Positions 9,530-18,490 of a stretch of DNA of 64,000 nucleotides are shown here, piece after piece. How positions within the stretch are numbered: position 1 is the first letter of the stretch; every line of letters starts with the position of its first letter. A program made the translations under genes and the position numbers. Origin of the DNA: Thalassotalea fonticola (GTDB taxonomy: Bacteria; Pseudomonadota; Gammaproteobacteria; Enterobacterales; Alteromonadaceae); assembly GCF_032911225.1 (NCBI RefSeq), contig NZ_CP136600.1:2294001-2358000 (forward strand). The letters are read 5' to 3'. Under the pieces are notes generated by a model. It ran no database searches and was not told where the DNA came from. It saw only the letters and a program-made list of their open reading frames with translations.

Positions 9530-10609
9530 ATGATTAATTTAAAGCAAATATTTACAGCGGCAGTATTAATTTTCTGCGCAAACATAACGCCTGCAATTGC
9601 TGCTAAAACAGTTGATTTAACCAGTGAAAACATCCGTTATTTAGGTACAAATTACGTCTATCATCAAGACAAGCAAGTGAGCTTTACTCGGCATAGTAAA
9701 GCAACCTTGGCCGTACCTAAAATGAAGTTGGCCTTTAACCCGGTAAAAGCACAAACAACATCCGGAATTGTCATTAATTTAGCAACGAAAAGCCAAGAAA
9801 TAAACTTTGAATTTATTCCTCTTCCAAAAGAAAATAGGGGCTCAGAGTTTGCCCTTTATGAAAATGACCGATTAGTTAAAACGTTTAAGTTTAAACGAAA
9901 AGATAAAAAGTTTGCGCTCACATATGACAGTGGCAGCAAGCAATATAAAGAATATCGTTTAACGTTACCAAGTTGGTCTAATGTGGCGCTAAAAGCTATC
10001 ACTTTAGATGATGATAGTGAACTTTTAGCAATTAAATCAGCACGAAAAGCTAAATACGTTGCCATGGGTGACTCTATTACTCATGGAGTCGGTCAAGGTT
10101 CAGCTACGCAGTTGACCTACCCTTACATTGTTTCACAAGCGCTTGATCTAGAACTATTTAATATTGCTGTAGGTGGTGGCAAAACATCAATTCCAACGGC
10201 TGAAATGTTAAAAGACTTCGATGATATTAAACTATTAACTTTGCTAATTGGTTACAATGACTGGAATTCTCCAAAAGCCGATGTTGCAGTGTATCAATCA
10301 AATTTAGAGCGAATGTTAACCAGTATCCGCAAATATCACCCTGAAACGACCATATATTGCATTACACCACTTTTTACAAAATCGACAAAGGCCAAGCATG
10401 TTAACCAACCAATGCAAGCTTATCGTCAAGCAGTAATTGATGTTGTAAAAGCAAGACAACTCTCTGGCGACATTAACATTAATGTCATTGAGGGTGATAA
10501 AATAACCTCAGTTAAAAATTTACGAGAAGATAACCCTAAAGACCCGGTGCATCTAGGCATAAATGGCGCTCGTTTATTTGCTGAACAATTAATCAAATTA
10601 ATAAAATAA
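9530..10609 (+). CDS. SGNH/GDSL-family carbohydrate esterase (putative deacetylase)
   Basis: A signal peptide (about 1-25) is followed by a beta-sandwich region to about residue 170, then an SGNH hydrolase domain. Catalytic S182 lies in 'MGDSITHG'. The oxyanion residues are in 'VGGGK' and 'IGYNDW', and the Asp-His pair is in 'DPVHLG' near residue 340. The layout (N-terminal beta domain plus SGNH) is like CE2-type acetyl esterases. Removal of O-acetyl groups from the glycan is the likely role, inferred from the neighbouring sulfatase and GH genes. It begins 10 bp after the sulfatase and closes that operon; the next gene has its own operator. Confidence 0.82.
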   Translation: MINLKQIFTAAVLIFCANITPAIAAKTVDLTSENIRYLGTNYVYHQDKQVSFTRHSKATLAVPKMKLAFNPVKAQTTSGIVINLATKSQEINFEFIPLPKENRGSEFALYENDRLVKTFKFKRKDKKFALTYDSGSKQYKEYRLTLPSWSNVALKAITLDDDSELLAIKSARKAKYVAMGDSITHGVGQGSATQLTYPYIVSQALDLELFNIAVGGGKTSIPTAEMLKDFDDIKLLTLLIGYNDWNSPKADVAVYQSNLERMLTSIRKYHPETTIYCITPLFTKSTKAKHVNQPMQAYRQAVIDVVKARQLSGDININVIEGDKITSVKNLREDNPKDPVHLGINGARLFAEQLIKLIK

Positions 10610-10625
10610 TTTTCAATTAAGCTAT

Positions 10626-10642
10626 TTTACAAAAACTTTACA
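10626..10642 (+). promoter_or_regulatory. Direct TTTACA repeat upstream of operator b
   Basis: TTTACA-N5-TTTACA resembles the second shared motif but with an N5 spacer and opposite orientation. It lies 19 bp upstream of operator b. Confidence 0.35.
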
Positions 10643-10661
10643 CGGTAAAACACAACAGCAA

Positions 10662-10689
10662 TTGACACCGTTGTCAAACTCTGTATTCT
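10662..10689 (+). promoter_or_regulatory. Promoter with LacI-type operator, site b
   Basis: TTGACACCGTTGTCAA (10662-10677) is a palindrome around a central CG. Its first six bases form a consensus -35 box. A 16-bp spacer leads to TATTCT (10684-10689), about 33 bp before the sulfatase ATG. A bound repressor would directly cover the -35 box. Confidence 0.8.
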
Positions 10690-10721
10690 ATTAATCTCAA
10701 AAAATAATTACCAGGTGCATT

Positions 10722-12191
10722 ATGCGTACAAAAACAATCTTAACTTGGTTAGGCTCTGCAACTTTAGCTTTAAGCTTCACAGTACCTGCAATTGCCAAGC
10801 AGCCAACGTCTTCACAAAGTAAGCCTAATGTGCTTTTTCTAATGGTTGATGATATGCGGGTTAATTATGGACCTTATGCTGAGCAAGCTCCTAAAACACC
10901 AAATATTGACAAACTCGCCACTAATGGTGTCGCATTTAATAGAGCCTACAGTAATATCCCAGTTTGTGGTGCATCTCGAGCGAGCTTGCTAACTGGCATT
11001 AGAGGGACTAAAGACCGCTTTTTAGCGTTCAACACCGCAGATAAAGATACACCGCAAGCAGTAAGTCTTGCTCAACATTTTAAAGATAATGGCTATACAA
11101 CAGTAAGCCTTGGTAAAGTATTCAACAACCAATTTGATAAAAAAGCTGGTTGGTCAAAAGCTCCATGGCGTCCTAGTGATAAATTGAAACTTAAAGGTAA
11201 AAAAAATGCTCGTGCTAACTTAAAAATACGCCATGATTACCAAACTCAAAGTGCCAACGACATTTTCGATAAAACAGATAAAAACAGTTTAGCTTATGAA
11301 AGTGCTGATGTTAGTGACTTCACTTACCTGAACGGCCAAATTGCCGAGCAGGCAATTAAAGAGTTACAACAGTTTAAAGAAGCAAAACAGCCCTTCTTTT
11401 TAGCTGTAGGCCTTAAAAAACCACACCTTCCTTTTAATTCGCCACAAAAATATTGGGATATGTACAAACCTGAAGACTTGCCAGTAGCAAAAACAAATTC
11501 ATTACCCGAAACAGCACCACAGCAAGCAAAACATACTTGGGGCGAGTTACGAAATTATTACGACATTCCTACTGAAGGTCCTATCCCTGCAGACAAGGCA
11601 CAAAATTTAGTTCATGGCTACTATGCAGCAACAAGCTATTCTGATGCATTAATAGGCTTAGTATTGGCGGAATTAGATGCTCTTGAACTTGACGAGAATA
11701 CCATTGTAGTTGTTTGGGGCGATCATGGTTGGAGCTTAGGCGAACATGGTTTATGGGCTAAACATTCATCATTTAATGTTGCCAACCAAATTCCACTCAT
11801 TATTAAGGCGCCAACAATGCCTACAGGAACCTCAGTTGAAGGTGTTGTTGAGTCTGTCGATATTTACCCAACACTAGTTGAGTTATCAAATATTCCAACT
11901 ATGAACAATATCGATGGAACAAGCCTTGTACCGCAATTAAAAGACCCAAAGGCTAAGGGCAAAGATGCCGTATTCACTCGCTGGAAAACTGCAGATACTA
12001 TTCGCACTGTACGTTTCCACTATACCGAGTGGCGCAACAAACAAGGTAAAGTTACCGCTCGCATGCTGTATGACCACCAAGTTGATCCACAAGAATTGGT
12101 CAATATTGCAGAACAAGAAAAATATAAAAATGTTGTCGCCAATTTAAAAAAACAACTTCAGCAACAAATCGACTTAGCTAATAAATCATAA
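10722..12191 (+). CDS. S1 family sulfatase (iduronate-2-sulfatase-like)
   Basis: A signal peptide covers about residues 1-25. Metal-binding 'FLMVDDMR' is followed by C82 in 'VCGASRASLLTG', a C-x-A-S-R variant of the formylglycine signature. 'GLKKPHLPFNSP' and 'WGDHGWSLGEHGLWAKH' are typical of the iduronate-2-sulfatase-like S1_7 group, as is the C-terminal 'RTVRFHYTEWR'. It is similar in layout to the sulfatase at 28059. It should desulfate an oligosaccharide in the periplasm after maturation of the Cys by an FGE or anSME encoded elsewhere. It is the first gene of an operon with the GH3 at 12224 and is controlled by operator b. Confidence 0.9.
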   Translation: MRTKTILTWLGSATLALSFTVPAIAKQPTSSQSKPNVLFLMVDDMRVNYGPYAEQAPKTPNIDKLATNGVAFNRAYSNIPVCGASRASLLTGIRGTKDRFLAFNTADKDTPQAVSLAQHFKDNGYTTVSLGKVFNNQFDKKAGWSKAPWRPSDKLKLKGKKNARANLKIRHDYQTQSANDIFDKTDKNSLAYESADVSDFTYLNGQIAEQAIKELQQFKEAKQPFFLAVGLKKPHLPFNSPQKYWDMYKPEDLPVAKTNSLPETAPQQAKHTWGELRNYYDIPTEGPIPADKAQNLVHGYYAATSYSDALIGLVLAELDALELDENTIVVVWGDHGWSLGEHGLWAKHSSFNVANQIPLIIKAPTMPTGTSVEGVVESVDIYPTLVELSNIPTMNNIDGTSLVPQLKDPKAKGKDAVFTRWKTADTIRTVRFHYTEWRNKQGKVTARMLYDHQVDPQELVNIAEQEKYKNVVANLKKQLQQQIDLANKS

Positions 12192-12223
12192 TTTATCGTT
12201 GATAAAAATTTCAGGAAAATTAA

Positions 12224-14788
12224 ATGAACTTTAAACTAAAATTAATCGCAGCTGCGATGTTAAGCGCCGGAGTAATATCTTGCGCAGAAGTTAACACTAA
12301 TGCTCCCACTGCCGAACAAGTTAACCCATTAACTCAGCGCTTGGCCGATCGCCTAGCAACTGTTGAGCAAGGTGTTGAAAAGTTACTTGCACAACTTACT
12401 TTGGAAGAAAAAGTATCGCTGGTTCATGCAAACAGTAAATTTGCCATAGCATCTGTAGAACGCTTAGGTATCCACGAAATGTGGATGAGTGATGGTCCTC
12501 ATGGAGTTCGCCAAGAGGTATCTCGGGACAGTTGGAAATCTGCGGGTTGGACTGATGATCAGTCAACTTACTTACCCCCACTAACTACCGTAGCGGCAAG
12601 TTGGAATCCAGAAATGGCAAAACTGCACGGCAACGTTCTTGGCGCTGAAGCTAGGCATCGCCGTAAAGACGTAATTTTAGGACCAGGTGTTAACTTGGCG
12701 CGCTTACCAACTTATGGTCGTAACTTTGAATATTTTGGAGAAGATCCTTATCTTGCATCAATTATGGTCATTCCAGAAATCAAAGCCATTCAAGCAAACG
12801 ATGTCGCCGCTAACTTAAAACATTACGCCCTAAATACTCAAGAATTAAATCGTCAAAAAGTTGACGCTATACCGGATGAACGCACGTTACGTGAAGTTTA
12901 CTTACCTGTTTTTGAAGCCGGCGTAAAAGAAGCCGATGTTTATACCATTATGGGCGCATACAATAGTTTTCGCGGCACAAACGCCAATCAAAGCAAACAC
13001 TTAGTGAATGATATTTTAAAAGGTGAATGGGGCTTTGATGGCGTACTTTTAACTGATTGGGACGTGAATATTAATACCTATGACGCTGCTATGAACGGTC
13101 TAGATATTGAAATGGGTACTCGTGCTGATAGTTATGATGACTATAAATTAGCTCAGCCATTTTTAAAAATGCTTAAAGAAGGCAAAATCCCGGTTGCAGT
13201 ATTAGATGATAAGGTTCGTCGTATATTACGGGTGCAACTTCGCATTGGCATGATGGACAAAAATCGTTTATCTGGACAACGTAATATTCCAGAACACCGA
13301 GAAGCTGCGCGTAAAATAGCAGAAGAAGGTATCGTATTACTGAAAAACGAAAGTGTATTACCATTAGATAAAGATAGCGTTAAAAATATCTTAGTACTTG
13401 GTCCTAATACCGACAGAGCACATGGTAAAGGTGGTGGTTCTTCACAAGTAAAATCACTGTATGAAATTACGCCATTGCAAGGGTTACAAGCAAAACTTGG
13501 AGGTGACGTAAACATTACTATGCTACGTACCCGCCCAGATACCGGCATTCCAGCAATTGCTGGTGATTACATAATTAAGAGTAACCCAGGTACAGGAACA
13601 CCAGCATGGCAAGTGTCAAACTGGAAAGAAAAAGCGCGTAAAAACTGGAAGCATTGGTCATGGGTTCCAGATTCTGCTTATACCGCACCAGCAGATTCAA
13701 GCATGGAGCATGTCACCATGAAAACCACCATCAAGCCATTAGAGTCAGGCGTACATACCTTGAAACTAAGTACTATTGGTGATTTTAGATTAAAAGTAAA
13801 TGGCAAAAAAGTGTTAGCTCACTCAAGTGAAGATGGAAAGGAGTTCAACTACCCTCTTGAGCTAAGCACAGACAAAGAGTACAAATTTGAAATTCAATAC
13901 GATGGCAATCAAAACTTTGTTTTAGGCTGGGATGCACCTAGTAGTTTATTTGCCAGTAAAGAAGACTACATTGCTGCTGCAAAAGTTGCAGATGCCGTTA
14001 TTTACTTTGGTGGTTTAAGCCATGCGGATGATCGTGAATCGCAAGACCGGGTAGATATGAAACTACCAAATGGTCAAGATGAAGTTATTTCTAATCTGCT
14101 CAGCGCAAACCCTGACACAGTGGTATTTTTAAATGCCGGCTCGGCGGTTGAAATGCCATGGGTAAACGATGCGAAAGCTATTATGTGGGGCTGGTACGGC
14201 GGTATGGAAGGCGGCCACGCTTATGCAGATGCTATTTTTGGAGACATTAATCCAAGCGGTAAAATGCCGATCACTTTACCCGTAGCTTTAGAAGATACTG
14301 CGGCAATCGCACTAAACGATTACAACTCAAAAGAGTCATTTTACAAAGAAGGTGTATTTATCGGTTACCGCTGGTTTGAACAACAAAATATTGAACCTAT
14401 ATTCCCGTTTGGCCATGGTTTATCCTATACCTCATTTAGTTATGACAAGGTTGAACTTTCAAGCGCATCTTTCACTGAGGGTGGCACATTAGATGTAAGC
14501 GTAACAATTACCAATACAGGTGATGTCGGCGGTGCCGAAATTGTCCAACTTTACCTTAATGATGTAGAGGCCAGTGTTGACCGTCCAGCGAAAGAACTTA
14601 AAGGGTTTAAAAAGGTCTGGTTAAACCCGGGAGAGAGCAAAACAGTTAGCATGGTGCTAAAACCTCGAGACCTGTCTTTCTGGGACGTTAACAGCAATGA
14701 CTGGCTGATAGAATCTGGTAAGTTTGAGGTAATGATTGGCTCTTCTGTAGCAAATATCAAACTTTCTGACAGTTTTAATTATCAGTAA
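12224..14788 (+). CDS. GH3 glycoside hydrolase with inserted PA14-like domain, lipoprotein
   Basis: The lipobox GVISC places the acylated Cys at residue 20. The GH3 N-terminal barrel contains 'NFEYFGEDPYL', 'NLKHYALN' and the nucleophile D278 in 'LLTDWD'. The second domain starts near residue 365 and carries an inserted PA14-like beta domain at about residues 470-590 ('WKHWSWVPDSAY', 'LSTIGDFRLKVNGK', 'FVLGWDAP'). A fibronectin-like domain closes the protein. PA14-containing GH3 enzymes are beta-glucosidases or xylosidases that trim short oligosaccharides. Activity on xylo-oligosaccharides fits the GH10 context but is an inference. It follows the sulfatase by 32 bp and is followed by a strong terminator. 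Confidence 0.88.
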   Translation: MNFKLKLIAAAMLSAGVISCAEVNTNAPTAEQVNPLTQRLADRLATVEQGVEKLLAQLTLEEKVSLVHANSKFAIASVERLGIHEMWMSDGPHGVRQEVSRDSWKSAGWTDDQSTYLPPLTTVAASWNPEMAKLHGNVLGAEARHRRKDVILGPGVNLARLPTYGRNFEYFGEDPYLASIMVIPEIKAIQANDVAANLKHYALNTQELNRQKVDAIPDERTLREVYLPVFEAGVKEADVYTIMGAYNSFRGTNANQSKHLVNDILKGEWGFDGVLLTDWDVNINTYDAAMNGLDIEMGTRADSYDDYKLAQPFLKMLKEGKIPVAVLDDKVRRILRVQLRIGMMDKNRLSGQRNIPEHREAARKIAEEGIVLLKNESVLPLDKDSVKNILVLGPNTDRAHGKGGGSSQVKSLYEITPLQGLQAKLGGDVNITMLRTRPDTGIPAIAGDYIIKSNPGTGTPAWQVSNWKEKARKNWKHWSWVPDSAYTAPADSSMEHVTMKTTIKPLESGVHTLKLSTIGDFRLKVNGKKVLAHSSEDGKEFNYPLELSTDKEYKFEIQYDGNQNFVLGWDAPSSLFASKEDYIAAAKVADAVIYFGGLSHADDRESQDRVDMKLPNGQDEVISNLLSANPDTVVFLNAGSAVEMPWVNDAKAIMWGWYGGMEGGHAYADAIFGDINPSGKMPITLPVALEDTAAIALNDYNSKESFYKEGVFIGYRWFEQQNIEPIFPFGHGLSYTSFSYDKVELSSASFTEGGTLDVSVTITNTGDVGGAEIVQLYLNDVEASVDRPAKELKGFKKVWLNPGESKTVSMVLKPRDLSFWDVNSNDWLIESGKFEVMIGSSVANIKLSDSFNYQ

Positions 14789-14810
14789 CAATATTTAATA
14801 CAACGTTAAT

Positions 14811-14846
14811 AAAGGCCTGAAAATGTTAATATTTTCAGGCCTTTTT
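14811..14846 (+). terminator. Rho-independent terminator after GH3
   Basis: A 14-bp perfect stem (14811-14824 with 14831-14844) has a six-base loop. The 3' arm ends in a T-run. It lies 22 bp after the GH3 stop. Confidence 0.9.
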
Positions 14847-14864
14847 GTTAGCTCAAAGTCAATC

Positions 14865-14880
14865 TGTAAAGATATGTAAA
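14865..14880 (+). promoter_or_regulatory. Second shared motif, TGTAAA-N4-TGTAAA
   Basis: TGTAAAGATATGTAAA is a direct hexamer repeat with 10-bp period, ending 8 bp before operator c. The same 16-mer is found, on the opposite strand, at 53448, and a 15/16 match at the same 8-bp distance beside operator d. It may bind a response regulator or other activator. Confidence 0.55.
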
Positions 14881-14888
14881 TATTTCTC

Positions 14889-14916
14889 TTGATAACGATG
14901 TCAAATATGATAGATT
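14889..14916 (+). promoter_or_regulatory. Promoter with LacI-type operator, site c
   Basis: TTGATAACGATGTCAA (14889-14904) provides a -35-like TTGATA. A 16-bp spacer leads to TAGATT (14911-14916). It drives the large surface-protein gene that starts at 15002 after a strong GGGGGAG ribosome binding site. Confidence 0.8.
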
Positions 14917-15001
14917 ACATACTGAACAATTTTTATATCAATCGCTAAAAAAATAAATGTAGAAACGCGATTTTAAAAACTAAGGCTCCGGGGGAGTAAA
15001 T

Positions 15002-18000
15002 ATGAAATCCACAAAACAAAGTTCCGTTAAATTATCTAGTTTAACTAAAGCGATAGCTTTAGCGTTAACGCTACCAGTTGCTGTACACGCAGCTGAAGAT
15101 CCAAATTTCCCAGACTTAAGTACCTCTGGTGAAACAGTAATGAGTCATAAGTCAGAAACTGGTTTGAACTTGCTTCACAATGGTACCTTAGAAACCTGTA
15201 TCAAAGATGTGGATGCCAATAATGATTATTTCACCGCGAACCCTGCATCTTTATGTGATACAGAAGCAGACTACACTTGGGGCTTTGCAAATTTCTCGCG
15301 TAGCACTGATACCGGTGATGGTAGTACTTATTCATTAAATTCAAAGCTGGCAAAAGGGACTCGTAAAGCCGACCCTGAATTTGTTAGCGTAACAGGTGTT
15401 ACTAAACTTTATTTAAAAGCAGATATAAAAGTTTTAGCCGCAGGCGGCAGTAAAGCTGACCGACTGAGAATTAAAATTCCTAAAAAAGCAGATCCATCAA
15501 AATATGCCTATTTAAATATAGACATGCCAACAGCAGCTGGTGATTGGGAAACTGTTAGTAAAGAGTTTGATCTTACCGGTAATATCAACTTTGATGTTCC
15601 TTATACAGGTGATATCGCATTCTTTATGGCAACCGAAGATGGTAACGAAGTTTTAGTAGATAACGTAATAATGTTTTCTGATGTCGATTTTGATAATTAT
15701 GAACCTGTAAGTAATGCCCCTGATACAGATGGCGATGGCTTCTCAGATGATGATGAAAATGCAGTTTTCAGTGATCCAAATGATATCGATATTACACCTT
15801 TAAATGCTGATAATGATGATGATGGCTACCTGAACACTGAAGAAATTGCAGCAGGTACAGACCATGAAGACCCGTTTGATAATCCTGGCAGTGTAGATAC
15901 TGACGGTGATGGCTATTTCGATGCGGAAGAAATCGCCGAAGGCAGTGATGTAAATGATATTAATAAAACTCCAATTGATTTAGATGGCGATGGTTATGAA
16001 AACTCTTTACTAAGCTCAGGTTCAATCTACAACGGCACAGATAGCTTCCCAGAAAATGCCGATGCATCTATGGATAGCGACGATGATGGCTACCCGGATC
16101 AATATAACGTTTCTTGTGATGATGTATGTCAAGAATCATCAGAGTTAATACTTGATGCTGCAACTATGATCGACCGTTACGAAGCATACTTAGATGTTGA
16201 TTTAGATGGTCAACCTGAAAGCTTTATCGTTGCCGAATGTAAAGAAGGCAATGTTATTGAAGGTGCTGACCTTGCAGAGTGTAATGGTTTAATCTTAGAT
16301 ACTGATTTTGATTCTGACGAAGACAGCTACTCAGATCAAGTTGAAGAAGAGGCAGGTAGTGATCCACTTAATGCTAATTCTACCCCACTTGATTTAGATG
16401 GAGATGGCTGGGAAAATGCTGCTGATTTCTACCCTGACAACGCCTATGGAAGTTTGAAAGGAACTAATGTTCTAGATAATCTTGGTGATAACATTGTACC
16501 TAATACAGGTAACTGGGATGCAAATAAGCTGGTAGCAACTGATAGAAATGGCGAAGAATCGCCAATGTATAAGATCATTGAAACAAGTTCAGAGACCCGA
16601 ATCACCGGCCCTGAAATTCTGATCCCGCAAGGTAATGAAGCAACAATTGTCCGTATTTCAGCATGGTTAAAACTCTCAGGCATCGACGACTTATCTGTAC
16701 TGGACAAAATCTTTATCCGTGGATTAGTAAAACACAGTTATGAAGATGGTACTAAAGTTACAAAGCGTCCTGGTTATTATGTGAATACAGCGAACGAAGA
16801 TGGCATTGCGAAAGAAGAGCTGCTCTTTAATAATGGTTGGGTAAGAGTTGAATCATTTACTGAATTAGAAGAAGCTATAACACATTTCCAACCTGAACTT
16901 GCTTTAAAAGCAAAAGGCACAGGTGAACTTGAACTAATAATTGATGATCTTGAAGTAAGCTTTGTTGAAAATCACGATACTGACGAAGATCTTATTATCG
17001 ATGTTCTAGATATGGATGATGATAACGACAGTATTAAGGACGGTTTAGATGAATCACCATTGGGGGATAATAGCGTTGATTTAGATGCTGACGGCATTTG
17101 GGATGCATATGATGATGACTTAGATAATGATTTAATTGCAAATGCTCTTGATACCAGCTTTACACCATTAATACCGAGCGAATTAGAAGTTGTCGATAAT
17201 GGCGCTAGCTTTATGGTTACAGCTGATGCGATTGCAGATACCAATGTTACCTATCGCTGGCTTGTTAGACAACCTGATGGCTCTGAAACTGAATTGGGTG
17301 AAAGTGGAAATTCGATTGCTATAACCGTTGCTGATTATCCAGAAGGCTTTCAAGTATTAGTTAAAGTTGTTGCTGAAACAATAGACGACGAGTCATTAGT
17401 GAAACAAACTGTTGTGCAAATGCCTGGTGAGAAACAAAACTTTGTACCACAAATTAGCGACACTGAGCCGACAACTGATAACCTAGCAGATAGCATCACT
17501 TTCACTGCAGATGTCTTCGACATCGATGAAGATGATATTATTTCTTATGCTTGGACAGTTAACGGTATTGCTTTAGATGATACAACAAGTGCCCTTTCAA
17601 TTAAAAATAGTGATTATCCAGAGCCTGGCACATCACTTGAGATCACCCTAACAGTAAGTGATGGTAAAGATACCGCAACAAAAACGTGGAATGTTATCAC
17701 TAACCAATTACCTGAAGTAAATATAGTTAAAACAGCTATTGATGCTGACGTTACAACATTCTCTGTTGGTTATGAAGATACTGACGGTAACTTAGTATTA
17801 GGTGTTCAAGATGTTGAAATGGACTCGTTTACTTACCTGTGGAGCATGACCGTCGACGGCGTAGATTACCCATTAGAAGAAACTGAGGCCAATGGCCGAG
17901 AGTTCAGTATTGACCGTTTTGATTTTCAGGCAGGTAGTGTAATTGAGCTTTCTATTACTGTTACGGATATGAATCGTGCAACACATGTTGTTACGCAGAC

Positions 18001-18139
18001 TGTTTCTCATACTTTAACGCCAATTGCTACTGAAAATACTGAAGATGAAATTTACCCAGAAGGTGAAGATGGTGGTGCTACTTGGTGGTTATTAGCGTTG
18101 CTAGTACCAGCATTTATTCGCAGACGTTTTTGTAAATAA
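15002..18139 (+). CDS. Large surface protein: two carbohydrate-binding-like domains, calcium-binding TSP3 repeats, Ig-like domains, GlyGly-CTERM tail
   Basis: The 1045-aa product starts with a signal peptide (about 1-30). A beta-sandwich resembling CBM4/9-type modules ('NLLHNGTLETC' to 'EVLVDNVIMF', about 48-225) follows. Next come Asp-rich thrombospondin type 3-like repeats with many DxDGDG motifs (about 235-480), a second beta-sandwich (about 490-655), more TSP3 repeats (about 660-715) and Ig/PKD-like modules (about 720-1010). The tail GGATWWLLALLVPAFIRRR fits GlyGly-CTERM processing. No catalytic motif is seen, so a calcium-stabilised glycan-binding or capture role at the cell surface is the best inference. 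Operator c upstream places it in the same regulon as the enzymes. It is monocistronic, ended by a terminator. Confidence 0.8.
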   Translation: MKSTKQSSVKLSSLTKAIALALTLPVAVHAAEDPNFPDLSTSGETVMSHKSETGLNLLHNGTLETCIKDVDANNDYFTANPASLCDTEADYTWGFANFSRSTDTGDGSTYSLNSKLAKGTRKADPEFVSVTGVTKLYLKADIKVLAAGGSKADRLRIKIPKKADPSKYAYLNIDMPTAAGDWETVSKEFDLTGNINFDVPYTGDIAFFMATEDGNEVLVDNVIMFSDVDFDNYEPVSNAPDTDGDGFSDDDENAVFSDPNDIDITPLNADNDDDGYLNTEEIAAGTDHEDPFDNPGSVDTDGDGYFDAEEIAEGSDVNDINKTPIDLDGDGYENSLLSSGSIYNGTDSFPENADASMDSDDDGYPDQYNVSCDDVCQESSELILDAATMIDRYEAYLDVDLDGQPESFIVAECKEGNVIEGADLAECNGLILDTDFDSDEDSYSDQVEEEAGSDPLNANSTPLDLDGDGWENAADFYPDNAYGSLKGTNVLDNLGDNIVPNTGNWDANKLVATDRNGEESPMYKIIETSSETRITGPEILIPQGNEATIVRISAWLKLSGIDDLSVLDKIFIRGLVKHSYEDGTKVTKRPGYYVNTANEDGIAKEELLFNNGWVRVESFTELEEAITHFQPELALKAKGTGELELIIDDLEVSFVENHDTDEDLIIDVLDMDDDNDSIKDGLDESPLGDNSVDLDADGIWDAYDDDLDNDLIANALDTSFTPLIPSELEVVDNGASFMVTADAIADTNVTYRWLVRQPDGSETELGESGNSIAITVADYPEGFQVLVKVVAETIDDESLVKQTVVQMPGEKQNFVPQISDTEPTTDNLADSITFTADVFDIDEDDIISYAWTVNGIALDDTTSALSIKNSDYPEPGTSLEITLTVSDGKDTATKTWNVITNQLPEVNIVKTAIDADVTTFSVGYEDTDGNLVLGVQDVEMDSFTYLWSMTVDGVDYPLEETEANGREFSIDRFDFQAGSVIELSITVTDMNRATHVVTQTVSHTLTPIATENTEDEIYPEGEDGGATWWLLALLVPAFIRRRFCK

Positions 18140-18162
18140 TACTTAGTAGTACAAATCGCTTT

Positions 18163-18188
18163 AAAGGCACAGTAATGTGCCTTTTTTT
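18163..18188 (+). terminator. Rho-independent terminator after the large surface-protein gene
   Basis: AAAGGCAC (18163-18170) pairs with GTGCCTTT (18177-18184), followed by a T-run. It lies 23 bp after the stop. Confidence 0.9.
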
Positions 18189-18444
18189 ATAGCTGTTTGT
18201 TACAGTTTCCTACTATCTTTTACCCTTGTCACACTTGAGACTAGTGCCAATATAACGCAATGTAATCAAAAACCTAACGGCAGTTAAGAGATCAGCAGCC
18301 GTTGACGCTTTAAATAACTCCATCAGCGAATGCCACTTTCCGGACGGTTTTAAATACTTAAATTCACGCCTAATCAACAGCAAATTTACTACGGCTAACT
18401 TTTCAAAATATTTGATTACAGTGGGTGTCTGCTTTATTTCGCTA
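18189..18444. other. Intergenic stretch without recognisable gene
   Basis: This sequence lies between two convergent genes and holds no supported reading frame. A pair of short inverted sequences (AACGGC and GCCGTT, around 18277-18304) was considered as a recombination site and rejected. Confidence 0.5.
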
Positions 18445-18470
18445 AAGAAAAAGCGGGAGATCCCCCCGCC
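18441..18470 (-). terminator. Rho-independent terminator for the propeller gene (minus strand)
   Basis: Read on the minus strand, GCGGG and CCCGC form a GC-rich stem followed by TTTTTCTTT. It begins about 20 bp after the stop codon. Confidence 0.75.
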
Positions 18471-18490
18471 TTACTATTCAACAAGAAAGA

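Noticed and set aside
12190..12206. Palindrome TTTATCGTTGATAAA before the GH3 gene considered as another LacI operator
   Set aside because: Centring and half-sites do not match the shared operator, and it lies inside an operon only 20-30 bp before the GH3 start.
13153..13548. 131-aa minus-strand frame inside the GH3 gene
   Set aside because: Antisense shadow of a well-supported GH3 coding sequence, with no start signals.
18270..18310. AACGGC...GCCGTT considered as an integron attC-like site
   Set aside because: The core sites do not fit GTTRRRY/RYYYAAC, and no integrase or cassette array is present.
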